Of a stretch of DNA of 21,321 bases, positions 1 through 6,952 are shown in pieces. The number at the start of each line of letters is the position of its first letter. The first letter of the stretch is position 1. The notes beneath the pieces were generated by a model, which saw only the letters and a program-made list of their open reading frames with translations, was not told the origin of the DNA and searched no databases. This DNA comes from Clostridiales bacterium (GTDB lineage Bacteria > Bacillota > Clostridia > Oscillospirales > QAMX01). A program made the position numbers and the translations under genes. Where the stretch lies: positions 1-21,321 of the forward strand of contig QAMX01000026.1 of NCBI GenBank assembly GCA_003149835.1. Reading direction: 5' to 3'.

Positions 1-2
1 TG

Positions 3-1526
3 CCGGAAAACGGCTTTGAGCTCAGCGCTTTCAGCGGCGGCGCGCGCGTCGCCGCGGCGGATCCGCTCGGCTTTCTTCATGGCGCAGGAAAGCTGCTCCG
101 TGCTCTGCGGTACGGCGAAAACGGCTTTGAAGCCGACATTCCGTGCGGACGCTACACGCCGCGCTGCTCGGTCCGCGGCGTCTATTTCGCCTCTCACTTT
201 CATAATTATTATATCAACGCCCCGTTTGAGGAGATCCGCCGTTACATCGAGGATCTCGCCCTTTGGGGCTTCAATTATCTCGACGCCATCCTCCCCTCCA
301 TTAACATCCGCAGCGAGGACGACGAAGAGGTTTCCGTCCAGTGCCGGCGGCTCGCGGCGCTGTTTGCGGCAGCGCATTCGCTCGGCATGAAGGTCAAAAC
401 CAGTCTATTTACCAACGGCGCCTATCTTGAATACCCGCCGGAATACAAGCACACGCCTGTGCGCGACGATTTCGGCAGGCGCGGAAATTCCGGCAATATG
501 CTGTGCTATTCAAAGCCCGGCGTCCCCGAGCTGATGGACCGATACAACCGGACCTTTTGCGAAGCCATGCGGGCGTGCGGCCTCGATATGGTCATCACCT
601 GGCCCTATGACGAAGGCGGCTGCGGCTGCGAACAATGCGCGCCGTGGGGCGCAAAGGGCTTTCTCGCCGCTTCCAAGCGCGCTTTTTCCATCGCGCGCGA
701 GTATTTCCCGGAGGTGCGGCGCGTGCTGTCGACATGGATGTTCGACACGCCGTATGAGGGCGAATGGGAGACGCTGTCAAAGGATCTGGCCGCCGCCCGC
801 GCGGCGGGCGAGCCGTGGTGCGACTATATCATGGCGGATTCCCACGAGGACTTTCCCGCCTATCCGCTCGAACAGGGCGTGCCCGGTCAGCTTCCGCTCC
901 TGAACTTCCCGGAGATCAGCATGTGGGGGCTGTATCCGTGGGGCGGCTGGGGCGCGACGGCGCTGCCGCAGCGCTTCTTCCGCCTCTGGAAGCAGACGAG
1001 GAACCGGCTCGACGGCGGTTTCGCCTATTCGGAGGGCATCTTTGAAGACATCAACAAGGCCGTCGTCGCGCAGCTCTACTTTTTCGGAGACGAGGTCAGC
1101 CCCGAGGCCGTGCTGAGCGAATACGCGCGCTATGAGCTGGGTTTGAACGATGCTGCGGCGTTTGTCGAGCTGATCTCGCTGCTGGAAAAGACGCATACGG
1201 CCGTTTGGGAAACTTCAACCTGTCTGCTCGCCGACGCCGACCGCTGTCACGCGCTGGCCAAAGAGATCGACGGCCAATTGCCCGCTCACGCCAAAGCCTC
1301 GTGGCGCTGGCGGCAGATATACCTGCGGACGCTGATCGACGCGCGCCGCTACCGTCTCGCACACGAGGCCGGAGAGCCCTTGAAGCTCGGCGACGGGCGC
1401 TGGAAGGAGCTGCTCGCGGGAGACGCGGCAATCCGCGATGCGTTTGACGAGCTGAAACGTCTCTATTTTTCGATGGAAGACGCTTCCTCCGACCCGTATC
1501 ACGGCCGCGTGCGCCCTCTTTTTTAG
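3..1526 (+). CDS. Glycoside hydrolase, alpha-glucuronidase/hexosaminidase-like, 5' end missing
   Basis: The reading frame is open from the first bases of the window to a TAG at 1524-1526, so about 507 residues are visible and the true start lies upstream. The early part (FLHGAGKLLRALRYG) resembles the small alpha/beta domain that precedes the catalytic barrel in GH20, GH67 and related enzymes. The next part (RGVYFASHFHNYY, then a long run with WGFNYLDAI) looks like the first strands of a TIM barrel. Around 600-650 there is a Cys-rich stretch, WPYDEGGCGCEQC, of the type seen in DUF4838/GH67-like proteins. I infer a carbohydrate-active enzyme acting on uronate- or hexosamine-containing glycans; substrate and exact family cannot be read. 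No signal peptide can be judged because the N-terminus is missing. A hairpin follows the stop. The family-level call is moderate; that it is a real gene is nearly certain. Confidence 0.75.
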   Translation, partial: PENGFELSAFSGGARVAAADPLGFLHGAGKLLRALRYGENGFEADIPCGRYTPRCSVRGVYFASHFHNYYINAPFEEIRRYIEDLALWGFNYLDAILPSINIRSEDDEEVSVQCRRLAALFAAAHSLGMKVKTSLFTNGAYLEYPPEYKHTPVRDDFGRRGNSGNMLCYSKPGVPELMDRYNRTFCEAMRACGLDMVITWPYDEGGCGCEQCAPWGAKGFLAASKRAFSIAREYFPEVRRVLSTWMFDTPYEGEWETLSKDLAAARAAGEPWCDYIMADSHEDFPAYPLEQGVPGQLPLLNFPEISMWGLYPWGGWGATALPQRFFRLWKQTRNRLDGGFAYSEGIFEDINKAVVAQLYFFGDEVSPEAVLSEYARYELGLNDAAAFVELISLLEKTHTAVWETSTCLLADADRCHALAKEIDGQLPAHAKASWRWRQIYLRTLIDARRYRLAHEAGEPLKLGDGRWKELLAGDAAIRDAFDELKRLYFSMEDASSDPYHGRVRPLF

Positions 1527-1595
1527 CGGACGATGGCGTTCCGGCAGGTGGGAGAATTCCGCGCTGAGCGCTTTCCGCATGCTTCATCCATCGCA

Positions 1596-1618
1596 GCCGA
1601 TACGGTATCGGCCGTTTT
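1596..1618 (+). terminator. Probable intrinsic terminator after the glycoside hydrolase
   Basis: An 8-bp perfect inverted repeat (GCCGATAC at 1596-1603, GTATCGGC at 1605-1612) is followed by CGTTTT. The arms are almost contiguous, so the folded loop would open one or two base pairs. The T run is short, so termination may be partial. Confidence 0.5.
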
Positions 1619-1666
1619 CTGCCGTTATATCCGTTTGGCGGTGGAAAAATGAAAACGGAGGTTTCC

Positions 1667-2056
1667 ATGAACTGGCTTCAAAAATTTATGTACGGGCGCT
1701 ACGGCGCCGACCAGCTGACGCTTCTGCTGCTGGCGCTTTACTTCGTTTTGGCGCTGGTGTGCGCCATTTTCCGTCTGCCGTATCTGTGGATTCTCGCGTT
1801 TATCCCGCTGGGATACGCCTTTTGGCGGATGATGAGCCGCAGCGTAGACAAGCGCCGGGCTGAAAACATGAAATTTCTCTCCCTGTGGCGCCGCTTGACC
1901 GGCGGCTTCCGCCGCAGAAAACAGCAGCGGCAGGACAAGGAGCACGTCTATTTTAAGTGCAAAAAATGCGGGGCGACGCTGCGCCTTCCCCGCGGCGTCG
2001 GCAACGTCGTCGTGACCTGCCCGCGCTGCGGCGCCAAGGCGGAGGGCAAGGCGTAG
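1667..2056 (+). CDS. Small membrane protein with C-terminal zinc ribbon
   Basis: This is a 129-residue protein. The start at 1667 is chosen over an in-frame ATG at 1649 because CGGAGG (1656-1661) sits 5 nt before 1667 and lies between the two ATGs. Two hydrophobic segments (about residues 17-35 and 38-56) predict two membrane helices. They are followed by an Arg/Lys-rich cytoplasmic stretch and a CxxC...CxxC zinc ribbon at about 99-122 (CKKCG and CPRCG). The architecture is common in uncharacterised Clostridia proteins; the ribbon could bind zinc, RNA or a partner protein. It stands 140 nt after the glycoside hydrolase terminator and 141 nt before degV, so it may be its own unit. No specific function is known to me. 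Confidence 0.8.
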   Translation: MNWLQKFMYGRYGADQLTLLLLALYFVLALVCAIFRLPYLWILAFIPLGYAFWRMMSRSVDKRRAENMKFLSLWRRLTGGFRRRKQQRQDKEHVYFKCKKCGATLRLPRGVGNVVVTCPRCGAKAEGKA

Positions 2057-2197
2057 AGCCGCCGGACGCGCGCTTTGCAGCGTTCGCACCGCGCTCCGCC
2101 GCGCGCCGTTCGGACAAGCCGCCGCGTATGCCGAACCCATTTTTCCGGAGCGTTCCGGTTTTGATACTCAGTCAGTAAATGCATTGGAGGAAAACGA

Positions 2198-3064
2198 ATG
2201 AGCAAAATTAAAATTATCGCCGATTCCTGCTGTGATCTGACAAACGAACAGATCCGGCAGCATGACATCTCCATCCTTCCCCTGTATGTCACGCTCGGCG
2301 ACAAGGTTTACAGGGACGGCGTCGACGTCACGCCCAAAATGATATATGAGCATTTTGAGAAAACCAACGAAACCCCAAAGACCTCGGCCGCCAACATCCC
2401 CGATTTTATCGATCTCTTTAAGCCGTTCGCCGAGGCCGGCATCGACATCATCTACATCGGTATCTCGCTCGGCCTTTCCTGCACGGTAACAAACGCGCGG
2501 CTGGCGGCGGCTGAATTCCCCAACGTCAAAATCGCCTGTATCGACTCGAAAAATCTCTCGACCGGTATCGGCCTCCTTGTGCTGCGCGCCGCCGAAATGG
2601 CGGAGGAAGGCGTGGCGTTTGACGAGATCGTCAAGCAGATCGAAACGCTGACCGATTATTCGCGCGCCAGCTTTGTTCTCGAACGGCTTGAATACCTGCA
2701 CCGCGGCGGGCGCTGCTCGCTGCTGACGGCGGTCGGCGCGCAGATGCTCAACATCAAGCCGGAAATCGCCGTCCGCAACGGTACCATGTCGAACCGCTCC
2801 AAGTTCCGGGGATCCATGGTGCCGTGCGCCGAAAAATACGCCAAGGGTCTTCTGACGGATATCGAGAAAATCAGTCCCCGCCGCGCGTTTGTCACCTATA
2901 CCGTAGACACGGACCCTGCGATTGTGAATGCGGTTTATAACGTCGCCGTCTCCGCCAACTATTTCGACGAAGTGGTCCAGTCAAACGCGGGCAGCGTCAT
3001 CACCAGCCACTGTGGGCGGAATACGATCGGCTTGTTGTTTATCGACAAGCTCCCGGGCGAATGA
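2198..3064 (+). CDS. DegV family fatty-acid-binding protein
   Basis: This is a 288-residue DegV/FakB-family protein of usual length, with TTGGAGG ending about 10 nt before the ATG. Family marks are the N-terminal KIIADSCCDLT, the KTSAAN segment (about residues 61-66, equivalent to the conserved Thr-Ser that contacts the fatty-acid carboxylate), IDSKNLSTGIG, LEYLHRGGR, and a late SHCGRNTIGLLF. DegV proteins bind a fatty acid in a closed pocket; some (FakB) present it to the kinase FakA for phosphorylation and use in phospholipid synthesis. No fakA is in this window, so the kinase partner is unknown. The stop overlaps the start of the next gene by 4 nt (ATGA), implying translational coupling to the UroD-like protein. 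Family assignment is firm; the ligand is inferred. Confidence 0.92.
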   Translation: MSKIKIIADSCCDLTNEQIRQHDISILPLYVTLGDKVYRDGVDVTPKMIYEHFEKTNETPKTSAANIPDFIDLFKPFAEAGIDIIYIGISLGLSCTVTNARLAAAEFPNVKIACIDSKNLSTGIGLLVLRAAEMAEEGVAFDEIVKQIETLTDYSRASFVLERLEYLHRGGRCSLLTAVGAQMLNIKPEIAVRNGTMSNRSKFRGSMVPCAEKYAKGLLTDIEKISPRRAFVTYTVDTDPAIVNAVYNVAVSANYFDEVVQSNAGSVITSHCGRNTIGLLFIDKLPGE

Positions 3065-4062
3065 CGGCCCGCGAGCGCTTTGCGCGCGTCTGCCGCTTTG
3101 ATATGGAGCTCGACCGGCTGCCCCAGATCGAATGGGCGGCATGGTGGGATCAGACGCTCCGGCGCTGGGAGTCGGAGGGATTGCCGGCGGGCATGGATTT
3201 CGGCGCTTCGCTTGACTATTTCGCGCTTGACAAAATGATCTGCACCTCGGTTCCGATCCTTTCGGGCGACTGTCCGCGGGAGCCGCATTTCGGCGCGGGG
3301 CTGATCGCCGACGAGGCGGGCTATGAGCGGCTGCTGCCGTATCTCTACCGCGAGGAGCCGCTGTACGCCTATCTTGAAGAGGTGCGCCGGCTCAACGCGC
3401 GCTCCGACCGCGAGGAAATCGTCTGGCGCTATTGGCTCGACGGTTTTTTCTGGTTTCCGCGGCGGCTGCTCGGGATTGAAAACCATTTGACCGCCTTTTA
3501 CGATCAGCCCGAACTGATGCACCGCATCAACAGCGACTACTGCGCGTTTGCCGAAAAGGCCATTCGCGCCGTCTTTTCCGTCTGTCCGCCCGATATGGCC
3601 GGCATTGCCGAGGACATGAGCTACAACAACGGCCCGATGCTCTCGGAAGCGCATTTCAACGAATTTCTGCGGCCATACTACGAGCGCGTCGTCCCGTTGA
3701 TGCAGCAGTTCGGCGTCCCGGTTCTCGTCGATTCGGACGGGGATGTGACCATGCTGCTCCCGTGGCTTTTGTCGGCGGGCGTCGAAGGCATCTACCCGTT
3801 GGAGCGGCAGGCGGGCGTGGATATCGTCCGGCTGCGCCGGGAATATCCGCGGCTGCTGATGATGGGCGGCTTTGACAAAATGGTCATGTCGCAGGGAGAG
3901 GCGGCTATGCGCGCCGAATTTGAACGCCTGCTGCCGGTGATGCGCAGCGGCGGCTATATCAATTCGGTGGACCATCAGACGCCGCCGGAGGTCTCTCTGG
4001 AAAACTACCGCATCTACATTCAGCTGCTCCGTGAATACTGTCAAAAAGCGGTGTCCGGCTGA
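3061..4062 (+). CDS. Uroporphyrinogen decarboxylase superfamily protein (not HemE)
   Basis: This is a 333-residue protein of the UroD/MtaA superfamily. Evidence is the barrel pattern with WRYWLDGFFWFPRRLLG, the AGIAEDMSYNNGPMLSEAHF block, LVDSDGDV, and the ending DHQTPPEVSLENYRIYIQLL, typical of Clostridia UroD-like proteins. It lacks the arginine-rich N-terminal substrate loop (FMRQAGR type) of true HemE, so haem synthesis is unlikely. Superfamily members include corrinoid methyltransferases (MtaA/MtbA/CmuA); here neither the corrinoid partner nor the substrate is visible. Its start codon overlaps the degV stop, so it depends on upstream transcription and translation. It ends before a hairpin cluster. 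Superfamily call is strong; function unassigned. Confidence 0.88.
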   Translation: MTARERFARVCRFDMELDRLPQIEWAAWWDQTLRRWESEGLPAGMDFGASLDYFALDKMICTSVPILSGDCPREPHFGAGLIADEAGYERLLPYLYREEPLYAYLEEVRRLNARSDREEIVWRYWLDGFFWFPRRLLGIENHLTAFYDQPELMHRINSDYCAFAEKAIRAVFSVCPPDMAGIAEDMSYNNGPMLSEAHFNEFLRPYYERVVPLMQQFGVPVLVDSDGDVTMLLPWLLSAGVEGIYPLERQAGVDIVRLRREYPRLLMMGGFDKMVMSQGEAAMRAEFERLLPVMRSGGYINSVDHQTPPEVSLENYRIYIQLLREYCQKAVSG

Positions 4063-4072
4063 TCGATTCTCC

Positions 4073-4130
4073 TTTTCCGGCGGCGGCGAGCCGCCGCCGG
4101 AAAAACGCGCCGCATAAGCGCGTCTTTTTC
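4073..4130 (+). terminator. Double hairpin with T-tail after the degV-uroD pair
   Basis: The first hairpin is a very strong GC palindrome (arms 4073-4087 and 4090-4104) flanked by T4 on one side and A5 on the other. Immediately after it, ACGCGC (4105-4110) pairs with GCGCGT (4118-4123) and is followed by CTTTTTC. The second hairpin with its T run is the likely intrinsic terminator for the operon; the first may help block readthrough. Confidence 0.65.
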
Positions 4131-4242
4131 TGCCGGAGGGCGGCGGGGCAACGCGCGCTCCCGTTTTCAGACCGGCAGAGCTCCGCGGAGAGAAAGGCGG
4201 TTTCACAGTCTCAGCCAGCAGCTTGCCTGCCGGCGAGATGTT

Positions 4243-4284
4243 CCGCTCTGAGGAGCCGCCTGTCTGTCCGGCTCCTCAGAGCGG
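4243..4284. repeat. 16-bp perfect inverted repeat
   Basis: CCGCTCTGAGGAGCCG (4243-4258) and its exact reverse complement (4269-4284) are separated by a 10-nt loop. There is no T run on either side, so it is not a simple terminator; it could be an RNA stem or a protein-binding palindrome. Confidence 0.8.
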
Positions 4285-4310
4285 AGCGCCGCACCCGCGG
4301 CGGAAAATTC

Positions 4311-4347
4311 AGCCGGAGAACCAAGGCTTTTCTCCGGCTTTGTTTTT
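4311..4347 (+). terminator. Intrinsic terminator in the intergenic region
   Basis: AGCCGGAGAA (4311-4320) pairs perfectly with TTCTCCGGCT (4330-4339), and TTGTTTTT follows. It lies about 200 nt beyond the previous terminator, so it would end a transcript that starts inside this gene-free region or reads through, or attenuate transcription toward the gene at 4569. Confidence 0.75.
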
Positions 4348-4568
4348 GGGTTTGATGAAAGTCGGCGCGCCTGTCATGCGCTGAAACGGCTCAACGGCAA
4401 AGAGAAAAGCCTTGAAGCATCGAGGGACGCGGCTGCTCAGGGTAAGGGTTCAGCGGCCGGCGGTTTGATTCAAAGACAAAAAATCCATGCTTTTACGAGC
4501 GGCCGAGGTTGATTTTCGGTCCTGTCCGGACACATGGGATCTCGTCTGCGGCGAAGGAGGAAAACAGT

Positions 4569-5108
4569 ATGGCGGAGCTTTTGGTCGGCGTTTTAATTGT
4601 CCTGATGTTTTCCGTATTCGCGCCGCTGTCGGCCTCGAAAAAGCGCGGCGAGACGCAGAAGCTGCTGGCGCAAATGCTGTTGGAGCGAAAATTTGTGACC
4701 GACGCGGTGATAGACGGCGGCGGCATGAGCCTTTACGTCGACCGGATCAACCGGCAATTCTTCGTCCGTCTCTCCCCGACCGATCTGAGCTGTGACATCC
4801 ATCCCTATGAAGCGCTGAGCGGCTTTGAAGTCCTTGACGACGGCAACCGGATTTTCAGCGCCGACAGCGGCAGAATCACCGTTGATTTTCTTTTCTCTCG
4901 TGACGGCTTGCCGCTGTTAAAAAAAGGCGGCAGCTGTTCTTCCCTGCTGGTGACGGTGCGGCTGAACGGCCGTTATGCGCCGGATCTCGTGATCCCGCTG
5001 CTCAGGGAACCGGCCTCCCGATATCTTTTCACCTATCGCGAGGCGATGGAAAGCGCCCGCGCGCTTGCCGCCGCGTTTGCGGAGATCGGCGGCTGTCCGA
5101 GGCCATAA
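4569..5108 (+). CDS. Membrane-anchored protein of unknown function
   Basis: This is a 179-residue protein. The ATG at 4569 is chosen over an in-frame ATG at 4509 because GGAGG (4556-4560 area) precedes it with normal spacing, whereas 4509 has no ribosome binding site. The N-terminus (AELLVGVLIVLMFSVFAPL, residues 2-20) is a single hydrophobic anchor or uncleaved signal, followed by a Lys/Arg stop-transfer stretch. The remaining about 155 residues look soluble and probably cytoplasmic, with mixed beta-strand character. I do not recognise the family. The stop is 20 nt before the phosphodiesterase gene, so the two are likely co-transcribed. The function is unknown. Confidence 0.75.
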   Translation: MAELLVGVLIVLMFSVFAPLSASKKRGETQKLLAQMLLERKFVTDAVIDGGGMSLYVDRINRQFFVRLSPTDLSCDIHPYEALSGFEVLDDGNRIFSADSGRITVDFLFSRDGLPLLKKGGSCSSLLVTVRLNGRYAPDLVIPLLREPASRYLFTYREAMESARALAAAFAEIGGCPRP

Positions 5109-5128
5109 AAAAGGAGGAACCCGGTTTT

Positions 5129-5620
5129 ATGCGAATCCTCGTCCTTTCCGATACGCACGGGGATACCGGCTCGATTGAGCTGGCCCTTTCCGGCGCCGGC
5201 GCGGCGCTCGCCCTCCACCTCGGCGACTGCGCCGGCGATATGGCCTTTGTGATGCGCTCCTATCCGGATCTTCCCTTTTATTCCGTCTGCGGCAACTGTG
5301 ATTTCGGTTCGGCGGCCCCTGCCGAGCTGACGCTGGAAATCGAGGGGAAGCGGCTCTATCTGCTGCACGGCCACACCAAAAACGTCAAAAACGGCGACGG
5401 CTCCCTGCTCGCCGCCGCAAAAAACCGCGGCGCGGATATCGTCTTGTATGGGCATACGCATGCCGCGCGCGCAGAGCGCGTTGACGGCATGCTGCTTCTC
5501 AATCCCGGCAGCGCCAAGCGGCGCGCCGCCTTTGACCCGCGCAAGGCGAGTTTCGCCGTGCTTGAAATCGGCGCGGAAACCCCCGTTCGCGCCGAAATCG
5601 TTCCCCTGCCGTCTTACTGA
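5129..5620 (+). CDS. YfcE/MJ0936-type metallophosphoesterase
   Basis: This is a 163-residue calcineurin-like phosphoesterase of the small YfcE/MJ0936 group, with AAGGAGG 10 nt before the ATG. Metal-binding motifs are all visible: D8-T-H10, G32-D33, G55-N56-C57-D58, H80, and the closing G108-H109-T110-H111. These residues hold two divalent metals in a four-layer alpha/beta fold. Family members hydrolyse phosphodiesters in vitro and their physiological substrate is usually unknown. It follows the membrane protein gene at 4569 closely, suggesting a two-gene operon. A weak hairpin follows the stop. Family call is strong. Confidence 0.92.
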   Translation: MRILVLSDTHGDTGSIELALSGAGAALALHLGDCAGDMAFVMRSYPDLPFYSVCGNCDFGSAAPAELTLEIEGKRLYLLHGHTKNVKNGDGSLLAAAKNRGADIVLYGHTHAARAERVDGMLLLNPGSAKRRAAFDPRKASFAVLEIGAETPVRAEIVPLPSY

Positions 5621-5622
5621 AA

Positions 5623-5660
5623 CGACCGAGCCGCATTCCGGCGATTCGGCCGTTTTGCCC
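5623..5660 (+). terminator. Weak hairpin with T-rich tail after the phosphodiesterase gene
   Basis: The segment CGACCGAGCCG (5623-5633) can pair with CGATTCGGCCG (about 5642-5652) with two mismatches and one wobble, and is followed by TTTTG and more pyrimidines. It is a plausible but imperfect terminator for the plus-strand pair. Confidence 0.35.
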
Positions 5661-5711
5661 GTCTGTTTTCCAAGCTGCTGACCCCGCGATCTTTATGCGC
5701 CGTTTTTTTCA

Positions 5712-5750
5712 TAAAAAATCCCCCTGACGCAGGTTACCGCGTCAGGGGGA
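5712..5750 (-). terminator. Strong intrinsic terminator of the minus-strand zinc-ribbon gene
   Basis: TCCCCCTGACGC (5719-5730) pairs perfectly with GCGTCAGGGGGA (5739-5750) around an 8-nt loop. On the minus strand the stem is followed by TTTTTTAT, the classic U-tract. It lies 43 nt past the stop of the gene ending at 5793. Confidence 0.9.
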
Positions 5751-5792
5751 GCTATATTATAAGGGGTGGATTCGTCTTTTTACGCAGCCTTT

Positions 5793-6839
5793 TTATTCCG
5801 CTCTCGCCGCGCCGCCCTGTCCGGCGTAAGAGGGCTCATCGGTCTCCGGCGTCGGCGGCGTCTCAATTTCTCCGGTTGCCTCTTTGTAGATCTCTTCAAT
5901 TTTTTCCATATCCAGCGACGGGTCGTTGATATTGGAGAACGAGACTTCAACAACGATCCGGTCTCCCTCCATATCGCCGGAGAATTCCGCCCAGACCAGA
6001 TAGCCTTTTTCAACGGCAAAATTCAGAACAAATTCAAAATCCGAGCTGTCTATTTCGTCCAGCATTTCTTCAAAGTCGTCGCCGGATATTTTCAGAGCCG
6101 GCTCTATGGCTTCATAAATGCCTTCGAGAATGGCCGTTGAGCTGACTTCCATCGAATATTCGGTCCTGCCGCCCGATTTTTCCCGCTTATAATCGTCCAG
6201 ATGGTCTTCCAGCCATTTTTCGTTGTTGAGCAGCTTTTCCAGCTCATCTATACAGTCGTCCACTTTGTTGATGCGAATATACTCCGAAAGCTCTCCGCCG
6301 TTTTCATCGTCGAGCGCTTCAAGCATTTCTGAAAGAGAAGCGTCGTCGCTGGCTTTCATCATCTCGTCATAAGAGGCGTAAAAACTGTCCAGCACCTCGC
6401 TGATATCATAGGCGTCATCCAATTCGCCGTCGTATGTTTCGATTCCATAATCTTTATAAATATACATCGTCGAATCGTCGTCTTTTATCTCGGCGGTCAG
6501 TTCCCGTTTTTTCAGATCATAGGCCAGAGCGCCCTCGACCGTCCGGCTGCCATACGAATCTTCCGTGGTCACTTCAAAGTCAAAGCCTTTCGCATCGATC
6601 AGCTTCTCAACGCCGTCGCGGAGCGCGTCAAACGGCCCGTCTTTGCCGCCCGTAAAAATCAGAATGCATGCGACGGCGGCGATCACGAGGACGGCGGCGG
6701 CGGCGATCATGGCGATCAGCTTACCGTTCCCCTTTTTAACCTGTGCGGACTGTTCGGGCTGCCCTGCGATTTTCGCGCCGCAGCTCTTGCAAAAGACTAC
6801 GCCGTCGTCGTTCTGAGCGCCGCAGTTTTTACAAAACAT
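5793..6839 (-). CDS. Zinc-ribbon protein with one membrane helix and acidic C-terminal domain
   Basis: This is a 348-residue protein. The start at 6839 is set by GGAGG 7 nt upstream and a promoter at 6873-6901; the longer open frame upstream would run through the promoter. Residues 3-20 form a zinc ribbon (Cys 3, 6, 17, 20; FCKNCG and FCKSCG). A Lys/Gly linker leads to one membrane helix at about 41-62. The remaining about 285 residues are very acidic, rich in Glu/Asp and Tyr, and should lie outside the cell. The C-terminal tail is Pro/Thr/Glu-rich. This zinc-ribbon plus TM plus exported domain layout is widespread in Firmicutes without a known role. It is transcribed alone between its own promoter and terminator. 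Confidence 0.88.
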   Translation of the reverse strand: MFCKNCGAQNDDGVVFCKSCGAKIAGQPEQSAQVKKGNGKLIAMIAAAAVLVIAAVACILIFTGGKDGPFDALRDGVEKLIDAKGFDFEVTTEDSYGSRTVEGALAYDLKKRELTAEIKDDDSTMYIYKDYGIETYDGELDDAYDISEVLDSFYASYDEMMKASDDASLSEMLEALDDENGGELSEYIRINKVDDCIDELEKLLNNEKWLEDHLDDYKREKSGGRTEYSMEVSSTAILEGIYEAIEPALKISGDDFEEMLDEIDSSDFEFVLNFAVEKGYLVWAEFSGDMEGDRIVVEVSFSNINDPSLDMEKIEEIYKEATGEIETPPTPETDEPSYAGQGGAARAE

Positions 6840-6872
6840 GACAAATTCCTCCCATATTTCCATTTTCTGAAT

Positions 6873-6901
6873 ATTATATCGCCAAAACAACGTTTTGTCA
6901 A
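6873..6901 (-). promoter_or_regulatory. Consensus sigma-A promoter for the zinc-ribbon gene
   Basis: On the minus strand, TTGACA (6896-6901) is followed by a 17-nt spacer and TATAAT (6873-6878). Both boxes are perfect consensus. Transcription should begin near 6866, leaving a leader of about 27 nt before the ATG at 6839, with GGAGG inside it. Confidence 0.9.
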
Positions 6902-6952
6902 TACAGAATACGCCTGTTTCATGGCAAAAATTCCGGCTCGCCGCCGATACGC

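Larger units (their letters stand above)
4131..4568 (+). other. Gene-free, hairpin-rich intergenic region (possible ncRNA or leader)
   Basis: No convincing coding frame is present on either strand. The segment lies between the terminator at 4073-4130 and the ribosome binding site of the next gene. It contains a 16-bp inverted repeat (4243-4284) and a second intrinsic terminator (4311-4347). At 4212-4230, AGCCAGCAGCTTGCCTGCC resembles the 3' B12-box of cobalamin riboswitches. The other conserved riboswitch blocks are not seen, so I do not call one. The part from 4348 to 4568 shows no clear element except the ribosome binding site GAAGGAGG at 4553-4560. No clear sigma-A promoter was found. Confidence 0.5.

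Noticed and set aside
3061..4062. hemE (haem biosynthesis uroporphyrinogen decarboxylase)
   Set aside because: The N-terminal Arg-rich substrate loop is missing and the C-terminal pattern belongs to the non-HemE branch; no other haem genes are nearby.
2959..4206. Long minus-strand reading frame opposite the UroD-like gene
   Set aside because: It mirrors the GC-rich third positions of the real plus-strand gene, has no ribosome binding site, and its Arg/His-rich translation is typical of shadow frames.
4131..4347. Cobalamin riboswitch
   Set aside because: Only a B12-box-like string (4212-4230) is present, with extra bases inside it. The other conserved blocks and the usual length of about 200 nt before the box are missing.
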